Assembly (NCBI GenBank): GCA_005801205.1
Contig: SYDJ01000054.1
Coordinates: forward strand, 1-46,439
Reading direction: 5' to 3'
DNA from: Gammaproteobacteria bacterium
GTDB lineage: Bacteria; Pseudomonadota; Gammaproteobacteria; Pseudomonadales; Cellvibrionaceae
DNA: 46,439 nt
Of the stretch, positions 27,077 through 35,968 are shown one piece after another. The position numbers and the translations under genes were made by a program. The notes under the pieces are model-generated. The model was given only the letters and a program-made list of their open reading frames with translations. It searched no databases and was not told the DNA's origin. Numbering within the stretch: position 1 is the stretch's first letter; each line of letters starts with the position of its first letter.

Positions 27077-27488
27077 CTTGACCCTGTTGCTTCACGTACT
27101 CGTAAATTGAAAATGGTACAGTTTGGGTGAATACCGCTAGAAACAAAGCGCTAAAATAAACTGCGTTAACCAACACTTGTAAATAGGGCGCAAGACTATT
27201 AGGCGAAGTAATTGCATCAGTATTTATGCCGTAACCATAGCCAATAAAAATACCTGCAATTGCAAGTATGCCAAATAAGGAATAAATGCATTCGCGCCAA
27301 AACGTGGGTGAACCTAAAAAATAGCCATTCACTATTAACCAAACAAAGGGTAGCCAAAATTTTCCGTACAGCGGAATGGTCAAAAAAATAGGCACTAACA
27401 TAGCGGCTAATAAAATCGCTACAGGATTTACAATCAACTGCTGAGCCATTTTGACTTTTGGTTCATCGATAATGCGGTAGCTAGTCAC
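27069..27488 (-). CDS. small polytopic membrane protein of the AAA operon
   Basis: 139 residues with about four hydrophobic segments (around 20-40, 43-60, 65-88 and 105-125). There are no recognised motifs. It lies 3 bp after the AAA ATPase gene and overlaps the TPR membrane gene by 8 bp, so it is firmly part of the operon. It could be the membrane anchor of an AAA-TPR complex. The function is unknown. Confidence 0.72.
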   Translation of the reverse strand: MTSYRIIDEPKVKMAQQLIVNPVAILLAAMLVPIFLTIPLYGKFWLPFVWLIVNGYFLGSPTFWRECIYSLFGILAIAGIFIGYGYGINTDAITSPNSLAPYLQVLVNAVYFSALFLAVFTQTVPFSIYEYVKQQGQDE

Positions 27489-27491
27489 AAT

Positions 27492-28805
27492 TTACTTCCC
27501 GTGTTTGTTAATAAATTCCAGCACATCATCATAGCGGCCGCCATCATTGGCGTAGCGCGCATAATTTCTGGCGGTGGTTAGCCATTCGGTCGTAGAAGAG
27601 CGCGAGTCAGCTAATGCCGCCACAAAATGTTGCATAGAAATCGCCGTTTCCTCACCACTAGCAATGGTACTATCAATCGCTTCGTCTGCGGCCATCTCAA
27701 CCAGATTTGCTAAGTCTGCACCGGAATAGCCAGAGGTTCTATTGGCGATGGCATCAAACTGAATGTCGCCCGCATTGGGGCGATCTTGCATGTGATGTTC
27801 CAGAATTGATTTGCGCGCAACTTTGTCTGGCGGTGGTACAAAGAACATGCGATCAAAACGACCGGGTCGCAAAAATGCGGAATCCAATGACCAAGGCACG
27901 TTGGTAGAACCTAAAATTAAAACCCCTTCATTGTTTTGTGCAAAGCCATCCAATTCGGTTAAAAATTGGCTAACGGTATTGGCCTGCGAACTATTGCGCG
28001 TGTGCTCGCGCTTTCCCGCAAGTGCTTCCAACTCATCAAAGAAAATAACGCTGGGAGTTTCATTGCGCGCTTTTTCAAAAATGGCGTGAAGTTTCTGTTC
28101 GGACTCGCCAATGTACATATCCAGCACATCAGATATTTCAATATTAAAAAAATTCGCTTTGCATTCGCCGGCCGTTGCGCGCGCTAATAAAGTCTTGCCA
28201 CAGCCCGGTGGGCCATAGAGTAAAATACCGCCACCGACTTTCTTTTTAAAGCGCTGAAATAGCGATGGCTTTTGAAAGGGCAGAATAATTTTTTTATGAA
28301 TTTGCTTTTTAACGTCTTCCAAGCCAACCACATCGGAAAAATTGGTGGTGGGGCGTTTAAATTGAAGCAGCTCAAAACTTTCGGTGGGTTCTGCTTTTTC
28401 AATCACCCGTAATTTAACGGGCTCTTTTTCTGCCGACAATTTTAACCGGCGATTAAGCTCAGCCGATTCGTACTGGGGGTTCGTTTGCACCAATTCTTTA
28501 TAGAGCATCTGCGCGATGTCGATTGCACCCAGTTCAAGCTTGCAGCGAATAATCAACAGCGCATGCCGTGGATCGTCGGCATCTAGAAATTGCAACGCAT
28601 TGGCATAAGCACCCGCCTTAAGTGCCGCCGCCCCCAGCTGTTCACCGTCTTCACCCACAATAGTGGTTGTTAAATGGCTTAGGTAATTTTCCAGTTCACT
28701 AAACTCACCGCGCTCGGCAAGTTGCAGCGCAATAATTTTTGCTAAATCCGGCGTTGGGCTAGCTATAAAAACCGCTTTCAGACTTTGTAATGTTTTATCG
28801 TCCAT
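27492..28805 (-). CDS. AAA+ ATPase (classic AAA clade) with N-terminal helical repeat domain
   Basis: 437 residues. The N-terminal 120 residues look like helical TPR-type repeats. One AAA module (about 160-400) follows: Walker A GPPGCGKT (about 200), Walker B VIFFDELEAL (about 253), sensor 1 GSTN (about 300), and the second-region-of-homology arginines in LRPGRFDR (about 315). The C-terminal lid has SGYSGADLANLVEMA. It resembles Vps4/katanin/SpoVK-type single-ring AAA proteins, which remodel protein complexes, more than FtsH, as no protease follows. It is the first gene of a tight five-gene operon with TPR/Sel1 partners. The substrate is unknown. Confidence 0.9.
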   Translation of the reverse strand: MDDKTLQSLKAVFIASPTPDLAKIIALQLAERGEFSELENYLSHLTTTIVGEDGEQLGAAALKAGAYANALQFLDADDPRHALLIIRCKLELGAIDIAQMLYKELVQTNPQYESAELNRRLKLSAEKEPVKLRVIEKAEPTESFELLQFKRPTTNFSDVVGLEDVKKQIHKKIILPFQKPSLFQRFKKKVGGGILLYGPPGCGKTLLARATAGECKANFFNIEISDVLDMYIGESEQKLHAIFEKARNETPSVIFFDELEALAGKREHTRNSSQANTVSQFLTELDGFAQNNEGVLILGSTNVPWSLDSAFLRPGRFDRMFFVPPPDKVARKSILEHHMQDRPNAGDIQFDAIANRTSGYSGADLANLVEMAADEAIDSTIASGEETAISMQHFVAALADSRSSTTEWLTTARNYARYANDGGRYDDVLEFINKHGK

Positions 28806-29037
28806 GGGTACCTCTAGGGTGTATGGAATTTTCGTTGTTATTTAATTGGCCGATGACCATTGTTATGCATCATGCAGGACACGCAAGATTTGAATTTGAC
28901 TCAGTCGTTCCAGTTGACTGGCGGTACCCGCTAAGGTTACATCGTTCAAATGCATCTATATCGCGTTAAGGGTAATTAAGGCTCCATGACTTTTTGTGTT
29001 GCTGAACCTAGAAACAGATGGGCCGATCAAAAGATAA
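28806..29037. other. 232-bp intergenic region upstream of the AAA operon
   Basis: Lies between the first gene of the AAA operon and the end of the GH26 gene, both on the minus strand. It presumably holds the operon promoter. No clear hairpin with T-tract, RNA gene or repeat was seen. Confidence 0.35.
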
Positions 29038-30204
29038 TCAAATCTGGTCATTAAATCTAGCGAGATTAGTTAACGAAACGACATATTCATCAGCGAATAG
29101 CTCTGTAGTATTTTGGCAATCTGCCAGCGAATATTTATAAATCTTAGTTTCCTCTCCCGAGTAAAAGCTATTCCAGCTGACCCAATAGGCAATGCGAGGA
29201 TAGTTTTGTTTTAATCGTTCAGCGTACATTTGAGCATTAAAAGTGGGAGCGGCAGTTATTAAGTGGGGTATCAGTGTTGGGCCAGAGGCTGCAGGCCCGT
29301 ATTCTGCCAAAGCTATTGGCTTATTTACGCTACTTAGATTTTCGTAATCTTTAACAAGTAAATCATCGGAATAGGATGTTGGAGCAATAATATCGACAAG
29401 ATCGTCACCAGGATAGTGACACATTGAACCTAAGATGGTATCTGTTGATTGAGTGCTAAAACCCGCAGGCGAATACACCCACAATAAGTTATTAAGCTTT
29501 TTTACTTGGGTAAAATATTGATGCATATGACGCCATAGTGCTGCATATTCATCAGAATGGCTTGCCCCCCACCAAAACCAATGACCATTCATTTCTTGCA
29601 TAGGTCGCCACAGCACTGCAACCTTTGAGCGATTCAGCTCGTCCAACGCATTTGCAATATGATCAAGTTTGCGTATCCACACCTCATGGATAGGCGATAG
29701 TGGATCTAATAAATCGCGGAGTGCAATAAAGTTAGCGTTGCCGCCGACTGCAGGGGTGCGTGCATCTAGCCATGAACCGCGGGCGTTGACTAAATCAAGC
29801 CCATCATTTAGCCAAGGGCTTAGTGGTGACCAATTAATGGTAATCATGCCACCAAGATTTGCGTGTTCAATAAGTTTCCTATTAGTAGAGCTTAAGTATT
29901 CTGGTGGAGTGTATTGATCATGTTCGTAGTCAACGCTCAAAATTGCCGGAGTCTGGCCTGTTAAATTAATGATTCTCTGAAAATTATGGTGGTATCCCAT
30001 GATGCATTGAGGGTCAGTAAATTGAATTGAATGACCCGCATTTTGGCCGCTTAATACGCCTTGACGTTTCTGGTTTGAAAGGTCTGCTAGCAGCCGTAAA
30101 AGTTTATGCGCCTGGTCTGATTTATTGTGATGAATATAGGCCGCCTCATTGGTGAGGGAGAGTGGCAATACATTTACAGGTGAATCTTCAAAAGGGTTAT
30201 GCAT
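29038..30204 (-). CDS. glycoside hydrolase family 26 (beta-mannanase-like), no signal peptide
   Basis: 388 residues, a full GH26 catalytic domain. The acid/base Glu is in RPMQEMNGHWFWWG (about 202) and the nucleophile Glu in ALAEYGP (about 298). A C-terminal Trp block (YWVSWNSFYSGE) fits substrate binding. GH26 enzymes cleave beta-1,4-mannan or mixed beta-glucans. The residue before the acid/base Glu is Gln, where many GH26 enzymes have His, so specificity may differ. No export signal or carbohydrate-binding module is visible, unlike secreted Cellvibrio mannanases. It is divergent from the DUF6492 gene and next to two glycosyltransferase-like genes, so an intracellular glycan role is possible. 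Confidence 0.88.
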   Translation of the reverse strand: MHNPFEDSPVNVLPLSLTNEAAYIHHNKSDQAHKLLRLLADLSNQKRQGVLSGQNAGHSIQFTDPQCIMGYHHNFQRIINLTGQTPAILSVDYEHDQYTPPEYLSSTNRKLIEHANLGGMITINWSPLSPWLNDGLDLVNARGSWLDARTPAVGGNANFIALRDLLDPLSPIHEVWIRKLDHIANALDELNRSKVAVLWRPMQEMNGHWFWWGASHSDEYAALWRHMHQYFTQVKKLNNLLWVYSPAGFSTQSTDTILGSMCHYPGDDLVDIIAPTSYSDDLLVKDYENLSSVNKPIALAEYGPAASGPTLIPHLITAAPTFNAQMYAERLKQNYPRIAYWVSWNSFYSGEETKIYKYSLADCQNTTELFADEYVVSLTNLARFNDQI

Positions 30205-30369
30205 AGCTATGTATTATGGTTACTCAAGGAATGTGTAGTGTACAACGAAAGGATTTTTAGTCAAAACAATAGGGTTATAAATTAACCATAATGGATATGG
30301 CATAATTCTATGTGTCGTGCGAATATACGCTCTATATCGTGTGATTATAAATTCAATACAGATAGGTAA

Positions 30370-31392
30370 ATGAGCATGAATAAAATTTCGAAATCAGGAA
30401 AAATTGAAGGAAAGATAACATGCGTTATGCCATGTATTTTAATCGAAAAAGCCGCTAGCACCAATGCATGGAGGGAAAGAGTAAATATAGATGCAGTTAG
30501 CAGATTAAAGCTGTTCTTGAATTCATTTCTTGCAAATTTTAATCAGGAAGATTTATGTGAGTTTATAATTCTCTGTCCTGACAATGAATGCTCAGCGATA
30601 GACGAAGTTTTACGTTCATTGACGGATAGTAAAAAATATAGAGTCTTATCAGAAAAATCGTTAATACCGAATATTAAAAATTTCACAAACGAAAAACTAG
30701 GTATTGCCGGATGGTATATTCAGCAAGCTATTAAGTTAGCGGCGTACAAAATCGTAAAAACTAAGCACTATATCGTTTTTGATAGCGATGTAATCTGCAT
30801 TAAAAAATCTTCATATAAGGACTTTTTAGTTAATAATCTTCCTGTGCTTAATATTGAAACTAAGGATGATTTTACTCGAATTTACAGTAGCGATTTTGTG
30901 GAGCGAGAGTGCGCGATAAAGCGCGCGCGTTACAGTGTGTCTAGCATGCTATTGGGTTATCAACAAAATTTAGAATTATTAGATCATTTTTTGGGAGAAA
31001 CTCCGGTAATTCTTGATACAGACAATGTAGAAGCATTGTTGAATCGATTGGAGTGTTTTCAAAATCGTGACTGGTGCGATGTATTGGCTGATAATACAGG
31101 GTGGACAGAGTATGGGCTTTACTTTGCATTTTTAAGTGCGGAAAACGTATTGGAAAAAACACATAGCTTGGTGTCTTGCAATTATATTTTGGATCTCGAG
31201 CGATCAATATGGCATCCAAACAGCGCCTATAAGCTGCCAAGGAAATACGATTACCAGCATTTCTTCAATACTGAACTAGAATTCGGTTATTTTATTGTTA
31301 TTCAATCTTGGTTGAGTGTAGAGGATTGGCTGCCAAATCATTACAAATCTAAACAAAATTTCTACGATGAAATGTCCTTGTGGATAGCTTAA
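30370..31392 (+). CDS. DUF6492-type glycosyltransferase-like protein
   Basis: 340 residues. It has the layout of a GT-A-type nucleotide-sugar-dependent enzyme: an N-terminal alternating region, then YIVFDSDVICIK (about 135-146) with a DxD metal-binding motif. The C-terminal part has WTEYGLYFAFLSAE, typical of DUF6492 proteins. No membrane segment. It is the first gene of a + strand group with the TolC, lipoprotein and mannosyltransferase-like genes. The sugar and acceptor are unknown. The family call is moderately sure, the transferase activity inferred. Confidence 0.7.
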   Translation: MSMNKISKSGKIEGKITCVMPCILIEKAASTNAWRERVNIDAVSRLKLFLNSFLANFNQEDLCEFIILCPDNECSAIDEVLRSLTDSKKYRVLSEKSLIPNIKNFTNEKLGIAGWYIQQAIKLAAYKIVKTKHYIVFDSDVICIKKSSYKDFLVNNLPVLNIETKDDFTRIYSSDFVERECAIKRARYSVSSMLLGYQQNLELLDHFLGETPVILDTDNVEALLNRLECFQNRDWCDVLADNTGWTEYGLYFAFLSAENVLEKTHSLVSCNYILDLERSIWHPNSAYKLPRKYDYQHFFNTELEFGYFIVIQSWLSVEDWLPNHYKSKQNFYDEMSLWIA

Positions 31393-31455
31393 ACTGCCCG
31401 CGCTAAATGGAAAGTGTATTCTGTGTACCGAGTACTAATAATGAGGAAGTAATGA

Positions 31456-32829
31456 GTGAAGAAGTCTATAGGGGTAATTTTTGTTTGTTCGTTATTTGCC
31501 GGTCAAGTGCATGCAGAATCACTTCTCGAAATATATGACTTGGCACTTGAGAATGACTATAGTTTTAAATCGGCGCAATCAGCCTTATTGGCAAGTCAGG
31601 AGACAACGCTAATCGCAAAATCTTTGTTAATGCCAAAGGTGAATATTGAGGGAAGTTGGCAATATTCAAAATCGCGAACAGACATTGAATCATCCAACCC
31701 TTTTGCTGTTAAAAACGAGTTGGTACAAGAAAGACAAGGGCCAGGATTAAGTATCTCTTTAACCCAGCCTATTTTGGATATTTCGGCATTACATCAATAT
31801 GAACGCGGAAAGTTAACTGAAAAAATCGCAGTACTCCAATTCGAAAATGCAAAGAATTCGTTATTGATGCGTACCGCAAATGCATATTTGCAAACGTTAA
31901 AAGCTGGATCAAAATTAACTGCAACCCAAGCAGCTGAAGACGCATACCGTGCTCAATTACAATCAGCCAATGTAAAGTTTAATATTGGCTTGGCAAGACA
32001 CTCAGATGTGCTGGAAGCTCAAGCAAGACTTGATGCGGCAGTAGCCGATACAATTATTGCAAAGAATAATTTAAGTACATGGTTCGATCTTGTACAGGTG
32101 TTAACAGGGAAAACACACACTGAATTCGCAACACTTTCCGCAAATTTTAATGCCAAATTGCCCGATCCTATGGATTCTAAAAAATGGGCCGAAGCAGCAA
32201 GCACTAATAACATTAAAATTAATTTGGGTAAATTAACAGCTCAGCAGTTTTATGAAAATTCACGATCTAAAGCGACAGAGTATCTACCTAAAGTTACTGG
32301 AAGCTTAAGTTTTTCTGGAAGTGAGGATGATAGGCGCTTTAATAATGCAGCCCCAGATGATCTTCTAAATCAAGGGTTAACCGCGTCTGTACGATTAACC
32401 GTGCCGCTATATAGCGGCGGTAATATCTCTGCATCGGCCAGAGAGGCTAATTATCTTTACTTGGAGTCTCTTGATAAAAGCAAAAATAATGTACGAGAGG
32501 TCGCACAAGAAGTTCATTCAAGTTATTTAAGTGTAATTGCAAATGTTGCCGCAGTTAAAGCAAGAAAAGCGGCAATAGCCTCGAGTGAAAGTGCTTTAGT
32601 GTATGCAAAAAAAGGTTATGAACAAGGTGTAAGAAGTATTATTGATGTTCTAAATGCACAAAATGATCTTTATCAGGCGAGTCAGAGTTATGCGGAGATT
32701 GTTTACGATTATTTAATCTCTGGATTAAAGCTCAAAGAAAGCTCAGGCTTGTTGTCTCGAAAAGATATTGAGGATCTCAATGCTCAGCTGGATCAAGCTA
32801 ATAGCGTTTACTCCCCAGCCTTAAATTAA
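31456..32829 (+). CDS. TolC-family outer membrane efflux protein
   Basis: 457 residues, starting at GTG with a good ribosome binding site (AGGAAG, about 6-7 nt before). The signal peptide ends VHA. Two OEP repeats follow (ESLLEIYDLALENDYSF..., then ASAREANYLYLES... with GVRSIIDVLNAQNDLYQASQSYAE), the usual trimeric outer-membrane channel and periplasmic tunnel. It presumably forms the outer membrane exit for a product of this region. The inner-membrane ABC exporter is encoded at 35969-37660 on the other strand. No membrane-fusion adaptor gene is in the window. Confidence 0.93.
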   Translation: MKKSIGVIFVCSLFAGQVHAESLLEIYDLALENDYSFKSAQSALLASQETTLIAKSLLMPKVNIEGSWQYSKSRTDIESSNPFAVKNELVQERQGPGLSISLTQPILDISALHQYERGKLTEKIAVLQFENAKNSLLMRTANAYLQTLKAGSKLTATQAAEDAYRAQLQSANVKFNIGLARHSDVLEAQARLDAAVADTIIAKNNLSTWFDLVQVLTGKTHTEFATLSANFNAKLPDPMDSKKWAEAASTNNIKINLGKLTAQQFYENSRSKATEYLPKVTGSLSFSGSEDDRRFNNAAPDDLLNQGLTASVRLTVPLYSGGNISASAREANYLYLESLDKSKNNVREVAQEVHSSYLSVIANVAAVKARKAAIASSESALVYAKKGYEQGVRSIIDVLNAQNDLYQASQSYAEIVYDYLISGLKLKESSGLLSRKDIEDLNAQLDQANSVYSPALN

Positions 32830-32857
32830 TAGTAATTTTCTTGAGAAAAAAATATAT

Positions 32858-34531
32858 ATGAATTGGATCAAGCCTTTATACGTATCGTTAATAGCTCTAG
32901 CGCTAACTGCATGTGGTGGCGGAGGTAAAACGGTTGATTCAGTTAAGGAAATTCCCATTGTTAGCGCTAATGACCAGCAGTTAGTTGGCTATTGGGCTGC
33001 AGAAGATTCAGCAAGTCCTTCATTTGAATTTTTTGCCTCACCAACAGAGGCTCCTTTCAATATATCCTTACAAACAGGGCGCATCTTTGAATCAGGGAAA
33101 CTGGTAAATATTTTTTATTGGAAGATGCAGACAGATGGCTTAATAGGTCTAAGTGTAGTCGATGCATCTTGTATGCAGCGTCCTTTGAGCCAATGCCCAG
33201 TGGTTCAGTCGGTTGCTATAGAGGCGAAAGGAAGTTCTATTTTTGATGCGACATGGTGGGTGCGATTTGATCAAAACCTAGATGGTATTACTGATAAAAC
33301 AACCACAAGCCGCTATAAGCAAAAAGAAATAGATGCTGCCCAGTTCTCTTCTGGAGAGCTGTTTTTCACGCATGCCAATAATAGAGTATTTGACACCCCT
33401 ATTGTAGGAAATATTGTAAATGGGAATATGGCGATCAGACTTGACGATTTTCAATTCCCAATAACGGTCACTGCAAACTCTTTTGCGTCCAACAAGCGAC
33501 GGATAAATTTTCAAAATAGTGAAAATTTGTCTGTAGATATTGAACAAGAGTTCTTAACCTCTTTGGGGTATAAAACTTTTACGGTAAAACAATGGTATGA
33601 AAATGTTGGTTTGTCTGCGACTGCCAATAATGAATATACGTTGTATTATGAGGTTCATCGAAAAGTACAAGTTCCCACAAATATAGATCCATCATCTGTT
33701 CAGTTAAATGCTTATGAGAAAGTTGAAAAAAAATCAACGGTAGTTGCGCTAATTAAGAGCTTTTTACCAAGTTTGCCCACGCCTTTAAATACTAAGTTAT
33801 TTATAAATATGGTAGAAAAATTCGATAATGCTAACGCTGGTAATGAATTGCAGTTTTTTTCAGAAACTGAAGGAACATTAAGTTATAGCTTACCCTTTAA
33901 TAATGTTCCGGCAGAGGTTAAAGCCTTCACGTGGTCTAAGACTGAAGAAGGGGTTTTAACACTTAATTTTTCAAACACAGGCGATATAAAAGTTCGTGCC
34001 GTACAAAAAATAAATGGTGGTTATCAAGTGCTATACAGTTTGCCGGATAAAAACTATACAAACACTTATAGAATTCGTGACCTGATTTACGATGATCTTC
34101 CTGTCATTGATGAGTCAATATTACCAGGGAGATATAAATTCATTAGTATTAGCCCGTTGCCCAATGGGTCACATGAATACGATTTGACTTTTCATAAAGA
34201 TAAACGTGTAACAGGTGTGGTTGGGGGCTATTGGTTTCAAGACGTAAATGGCGATATTGTAAGTTATGAATGCACGAATAGTTTTGGGCAAATGGTTGTT
34301 CATTATGATGAATGCGTTAAGGCGTTTGATAATTTAGCAGATTTTAAATTTGTACATATCAGGCGCTTGAAGTTTGTATTTAAAAATGGAAATGAGTTTC
34401 AAGCAAGATATATGGGGTCTCAATTTACAGGAGCTGCGAATAACGGCAACTATTACTATTCAAACTTTCCTTTAACCTATCGCTGGACCCGTATTGGTGA
34501 TGAGCCAATTCAAAGTAGCAATAATTTTTAA
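32858..34531 (+). CDS. uncharacterised lipoprotein
   Basis: 557 residues. A clear lipoprotein signal ends LTAC with a following GGGG spacer, and position +2 is Gly rather than Asp, suggesting outer membrane sorting. The rest is beta-rich with repeated short units (for example GRIFESGKLVNIFYWKMQ and GDIKVRAVQKINGGYQVLY). Two halves both open with a 'pull through and compare' pattern (LVGYWAAEDS / LPGRYKFISISPLP), hinting at a repeated domain. No named family recognised. Located between the TolC and mannosyltransferase-like genes in one operon. Confidence 0.75.
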   Translation: MNWIKPLYVSLIALALTACGGGGKTVDSVKEIPIVSANDQQLVGYWAAEDSASPSFEFFASPTEAPFNISLQTGRIFESGKLVNIFYWKMQTDGLIGLSVVDASCMQRPLSQCPVVQSVAIEAKGSSIFDATWWVRFDQNLDGITDKTTTSRYKQKEIDAAQFSSGELFFTHANNRVFDTPIVGNIVNGNMAIRLDDFQFPITVTANSFASNKRRINFQNSENLSVDIEQEFLTSLGYKTFTVKQWYENVGLSATANNEYTLYYEVHRKVQVPTNIDPSSVQLNAYEKVEKKSTVVALIKSFLPSLPTPLNTKLFINMVEKFDNANAGNELQFFSETEGTLSYSLPFNNVPAEVKAFTWSKTEEGVLTLNFSNTGDIKVRAVQKINGGYQVLYSLPDKNYTNTYRIRDLIYDDLPVIDESILPGRYKFISISPLPNGSHEYDLTFHKDKRVTGVVGGYWFQDVNGDIVSYECTNSFGQMVVHYDECVKAFDNLADFKFVHIRRLKFVFKNGNEFQARYMGSQFTGAANNGNYYYSNFPLTYRWTRIGDEPIQSSNNF

Positions 34532-34557
34532 ATTTGATATTGACTGGAAAAGTAAAA

Positions 34558-35784
34558 ATGACGATTTTGCAGGAACTCCAAAGCAAGGTACAGGCTGTAA
34601 AGTTGGCTGTGCAACAATTTCGAGAAATGTCTTTGCATGATCACAAAGTGCGTATTTCCTATTTGTTATTTCGTTATGTTTCAAGAAAAGGCCGTGCAGA
34701 TAATAAATGGCGAAATTATTTTAAGGTCTCGGGGAAATTGTACCTGCAGGAACAAAAAAATATTCAGGATATCAAAGAAGGCATTTTTGAATACTCCTGT
34801 GTTAACAGGGGCTGTGGTCGCGGCATAGTAATTTGTGGCGGCGGTGATCGCCTGTATGGCACGGGCTTAGCGATTATCAAGACTATTCGTGCGCAAGGCT
34901 GCGATCTTCCGGTGGAGTGGTTTTATGCTGATGCTGGTGAAATGACCGAGGAGGCAATCAAGCTGCTAGAAACATTTAATGTGGAGTGTAGTAATCTTGA
35001 CTCGTATCCCGAACTTAAAGCAGTTAAAAAACGAGGATACCAAAGTAAGGCAATGGCCATTGCGTGCTCAAAATTTCAAGAAGTTCTATTTCTTGATTGC
35101 GATAATATTCCAATTAGGAACCCGAGTTATTTGTTTGAGCTAAAAGAATATAAAGAAACGGGTGCGCTTTTTTGGAAGGACTTGTGGCGTTATCAGCAAG
35201 GCTCCGTTTTTACTGGACCCGATCAAAGAAAACATATGCATCTCTTGTTTGGTATTCAAGAGCCTGAAGTGGGTGAATTTGAGATTGAAAGCGGGCAAAT
35301 TCTGATTGATAAGTCACGGCATTGGCGGGGCGTACATTTATTTCTCTATATGAATCTACATTGGAGCATTTACTATAAGTTGCTCTATGGGGATAAAGAC
35401 ACCTATGCTATAGCAATAAAAAGTTGCGGCTCAACACCCTCTGTCGTAGATGCACCACCGGCTGCAATAGGTATTCTAGATTCTGACAACATATTTTCAG
35501 GGTACGGAATGATACAGCACGATACATTGGGTGATCATTGTTTTGTTCATATGACAATGTTAGATCTTTATGTAAAAGAGCAGCAGTGGAACGCATTTGT
35601 CAATCTGACAGATGGCGTTCATTACCACGCTCAATCGCAGAGCATTCGGTTTTCCGGAGATACATTTGTTGTGCATTTATTAACGCCAGAATTAAATTCT
35701 TGGCAGGAACGCTCAAGTAATACATGGAAAGAGATACTCCATGAGCATACTGACGCCATGGAGTCATTCGCCAAACTGAGCTAA
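34558..35784 (+). CDS. MNN1/GT71-like putative mannosyltransferase
   Basis: 408 residues from the ATG at 34558. The track's TTG start at 34534 adds eight residues and is less likely. Core motifs fit the Mannosyl_trans3 (fungal alpha-1,3-mannosyltransferase MNN1) family: VICGGGDRLYGTGLAIIKTI, QSKAMAIACSKFQEVLFLDCDNIPIRNP with a DxD-type site near 180, and GALFWKDLWRYQ. This family is best known from yeast Golgi glycosylation and is uncommon in bacteria. No membrane anchor is evident. It is 26 bp after the lipoprotein gene. The acceptor is unknown and could be a glycan or the NRPS product. Confidence 0.72.
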   Translation: MTILQELQSKVQAVKLAVQQFREMSLHDHKVRISYLLFRYVSRKGRADNKWRNYFKVSGKLYLQEQKNIQDIKEGIFEYSCVNRGCGRGIVICGGGDRLYGTGLAIIKTIRAQGCDLPVEWFYADAGEMTEEAIKLLETFNVECSNLDSYPELKAVKKRGYQSKAMAIACSKFQEVLFLDCDNIPIRNPSYLFELKEYKETGALFWKDLWRYQQGSVFTGPDQRKHMHLLFGIQEPEVGEFEIESGQILIDKSRHWRGVHLFLYMNLHWSIYYKLLYGDKDTYAIAIKSCGSTPSVVDAPPAAIGILDSDNIFSGYGMIQHDTLGDHCFVHMTMLDLYVKEQQWNAFVNLTDGVHYHAQSQSIRFSGDTFVVHLLTPELNSWQERSSNTWKEILHEHTDAMESFAKLS

Positions 35785-35811
35785 TACAAAATAAAATTGG
35801 AAGTATAAAGC

Positions 35812-35937
35812 ATGAGAGTTGCCTCGTTGGTTTTGAATCAGAATTGGACACCTATATTCAAAAACGGCAACTCTCTTTTTTCAACACAGAAGTATCAAAT
35901 TAAGTTGAGGCTAGCACAATTTATAACAGATTATTGA
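35812..35937 (+). CDS. possible 41-codon ORF spanning the operon-end hairpin
   Basis: The ATG at 35812 opens MRVASLVLNQNWTPIFKNGN... to a TGA at 35935. It begins 27 bp after the mannosyltransferase stop. It overlaps the whole terminator-like hairpin and its T-run, which argues that it is a chance frame. It could also be a small peptide gene, so it is recorded here. Confidence 0.15.
   Translation: MRVASLVLNQNWTPIFKNGNSLFSTQKYQIKLRLAQFITDY
35814..35881 (+). terminator. long two-stem terminator of the TolC-lipoprotein-glycosyltransferase operon
   Basis: GAGAGTTGCC (35814-35823) pairs perfectly with GGCAACTCTC (35866-35875), followed by six T residues. Inside the loop GGTTTTGAAT and ATTCAAAAAC pair with one mismatch, making a long imperfect cruciform-like stem. 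Confidence 0.75.
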
Positions 35938-35968
35938 AAATTTAATAGCGCTATTAGCTCTTAATTTT

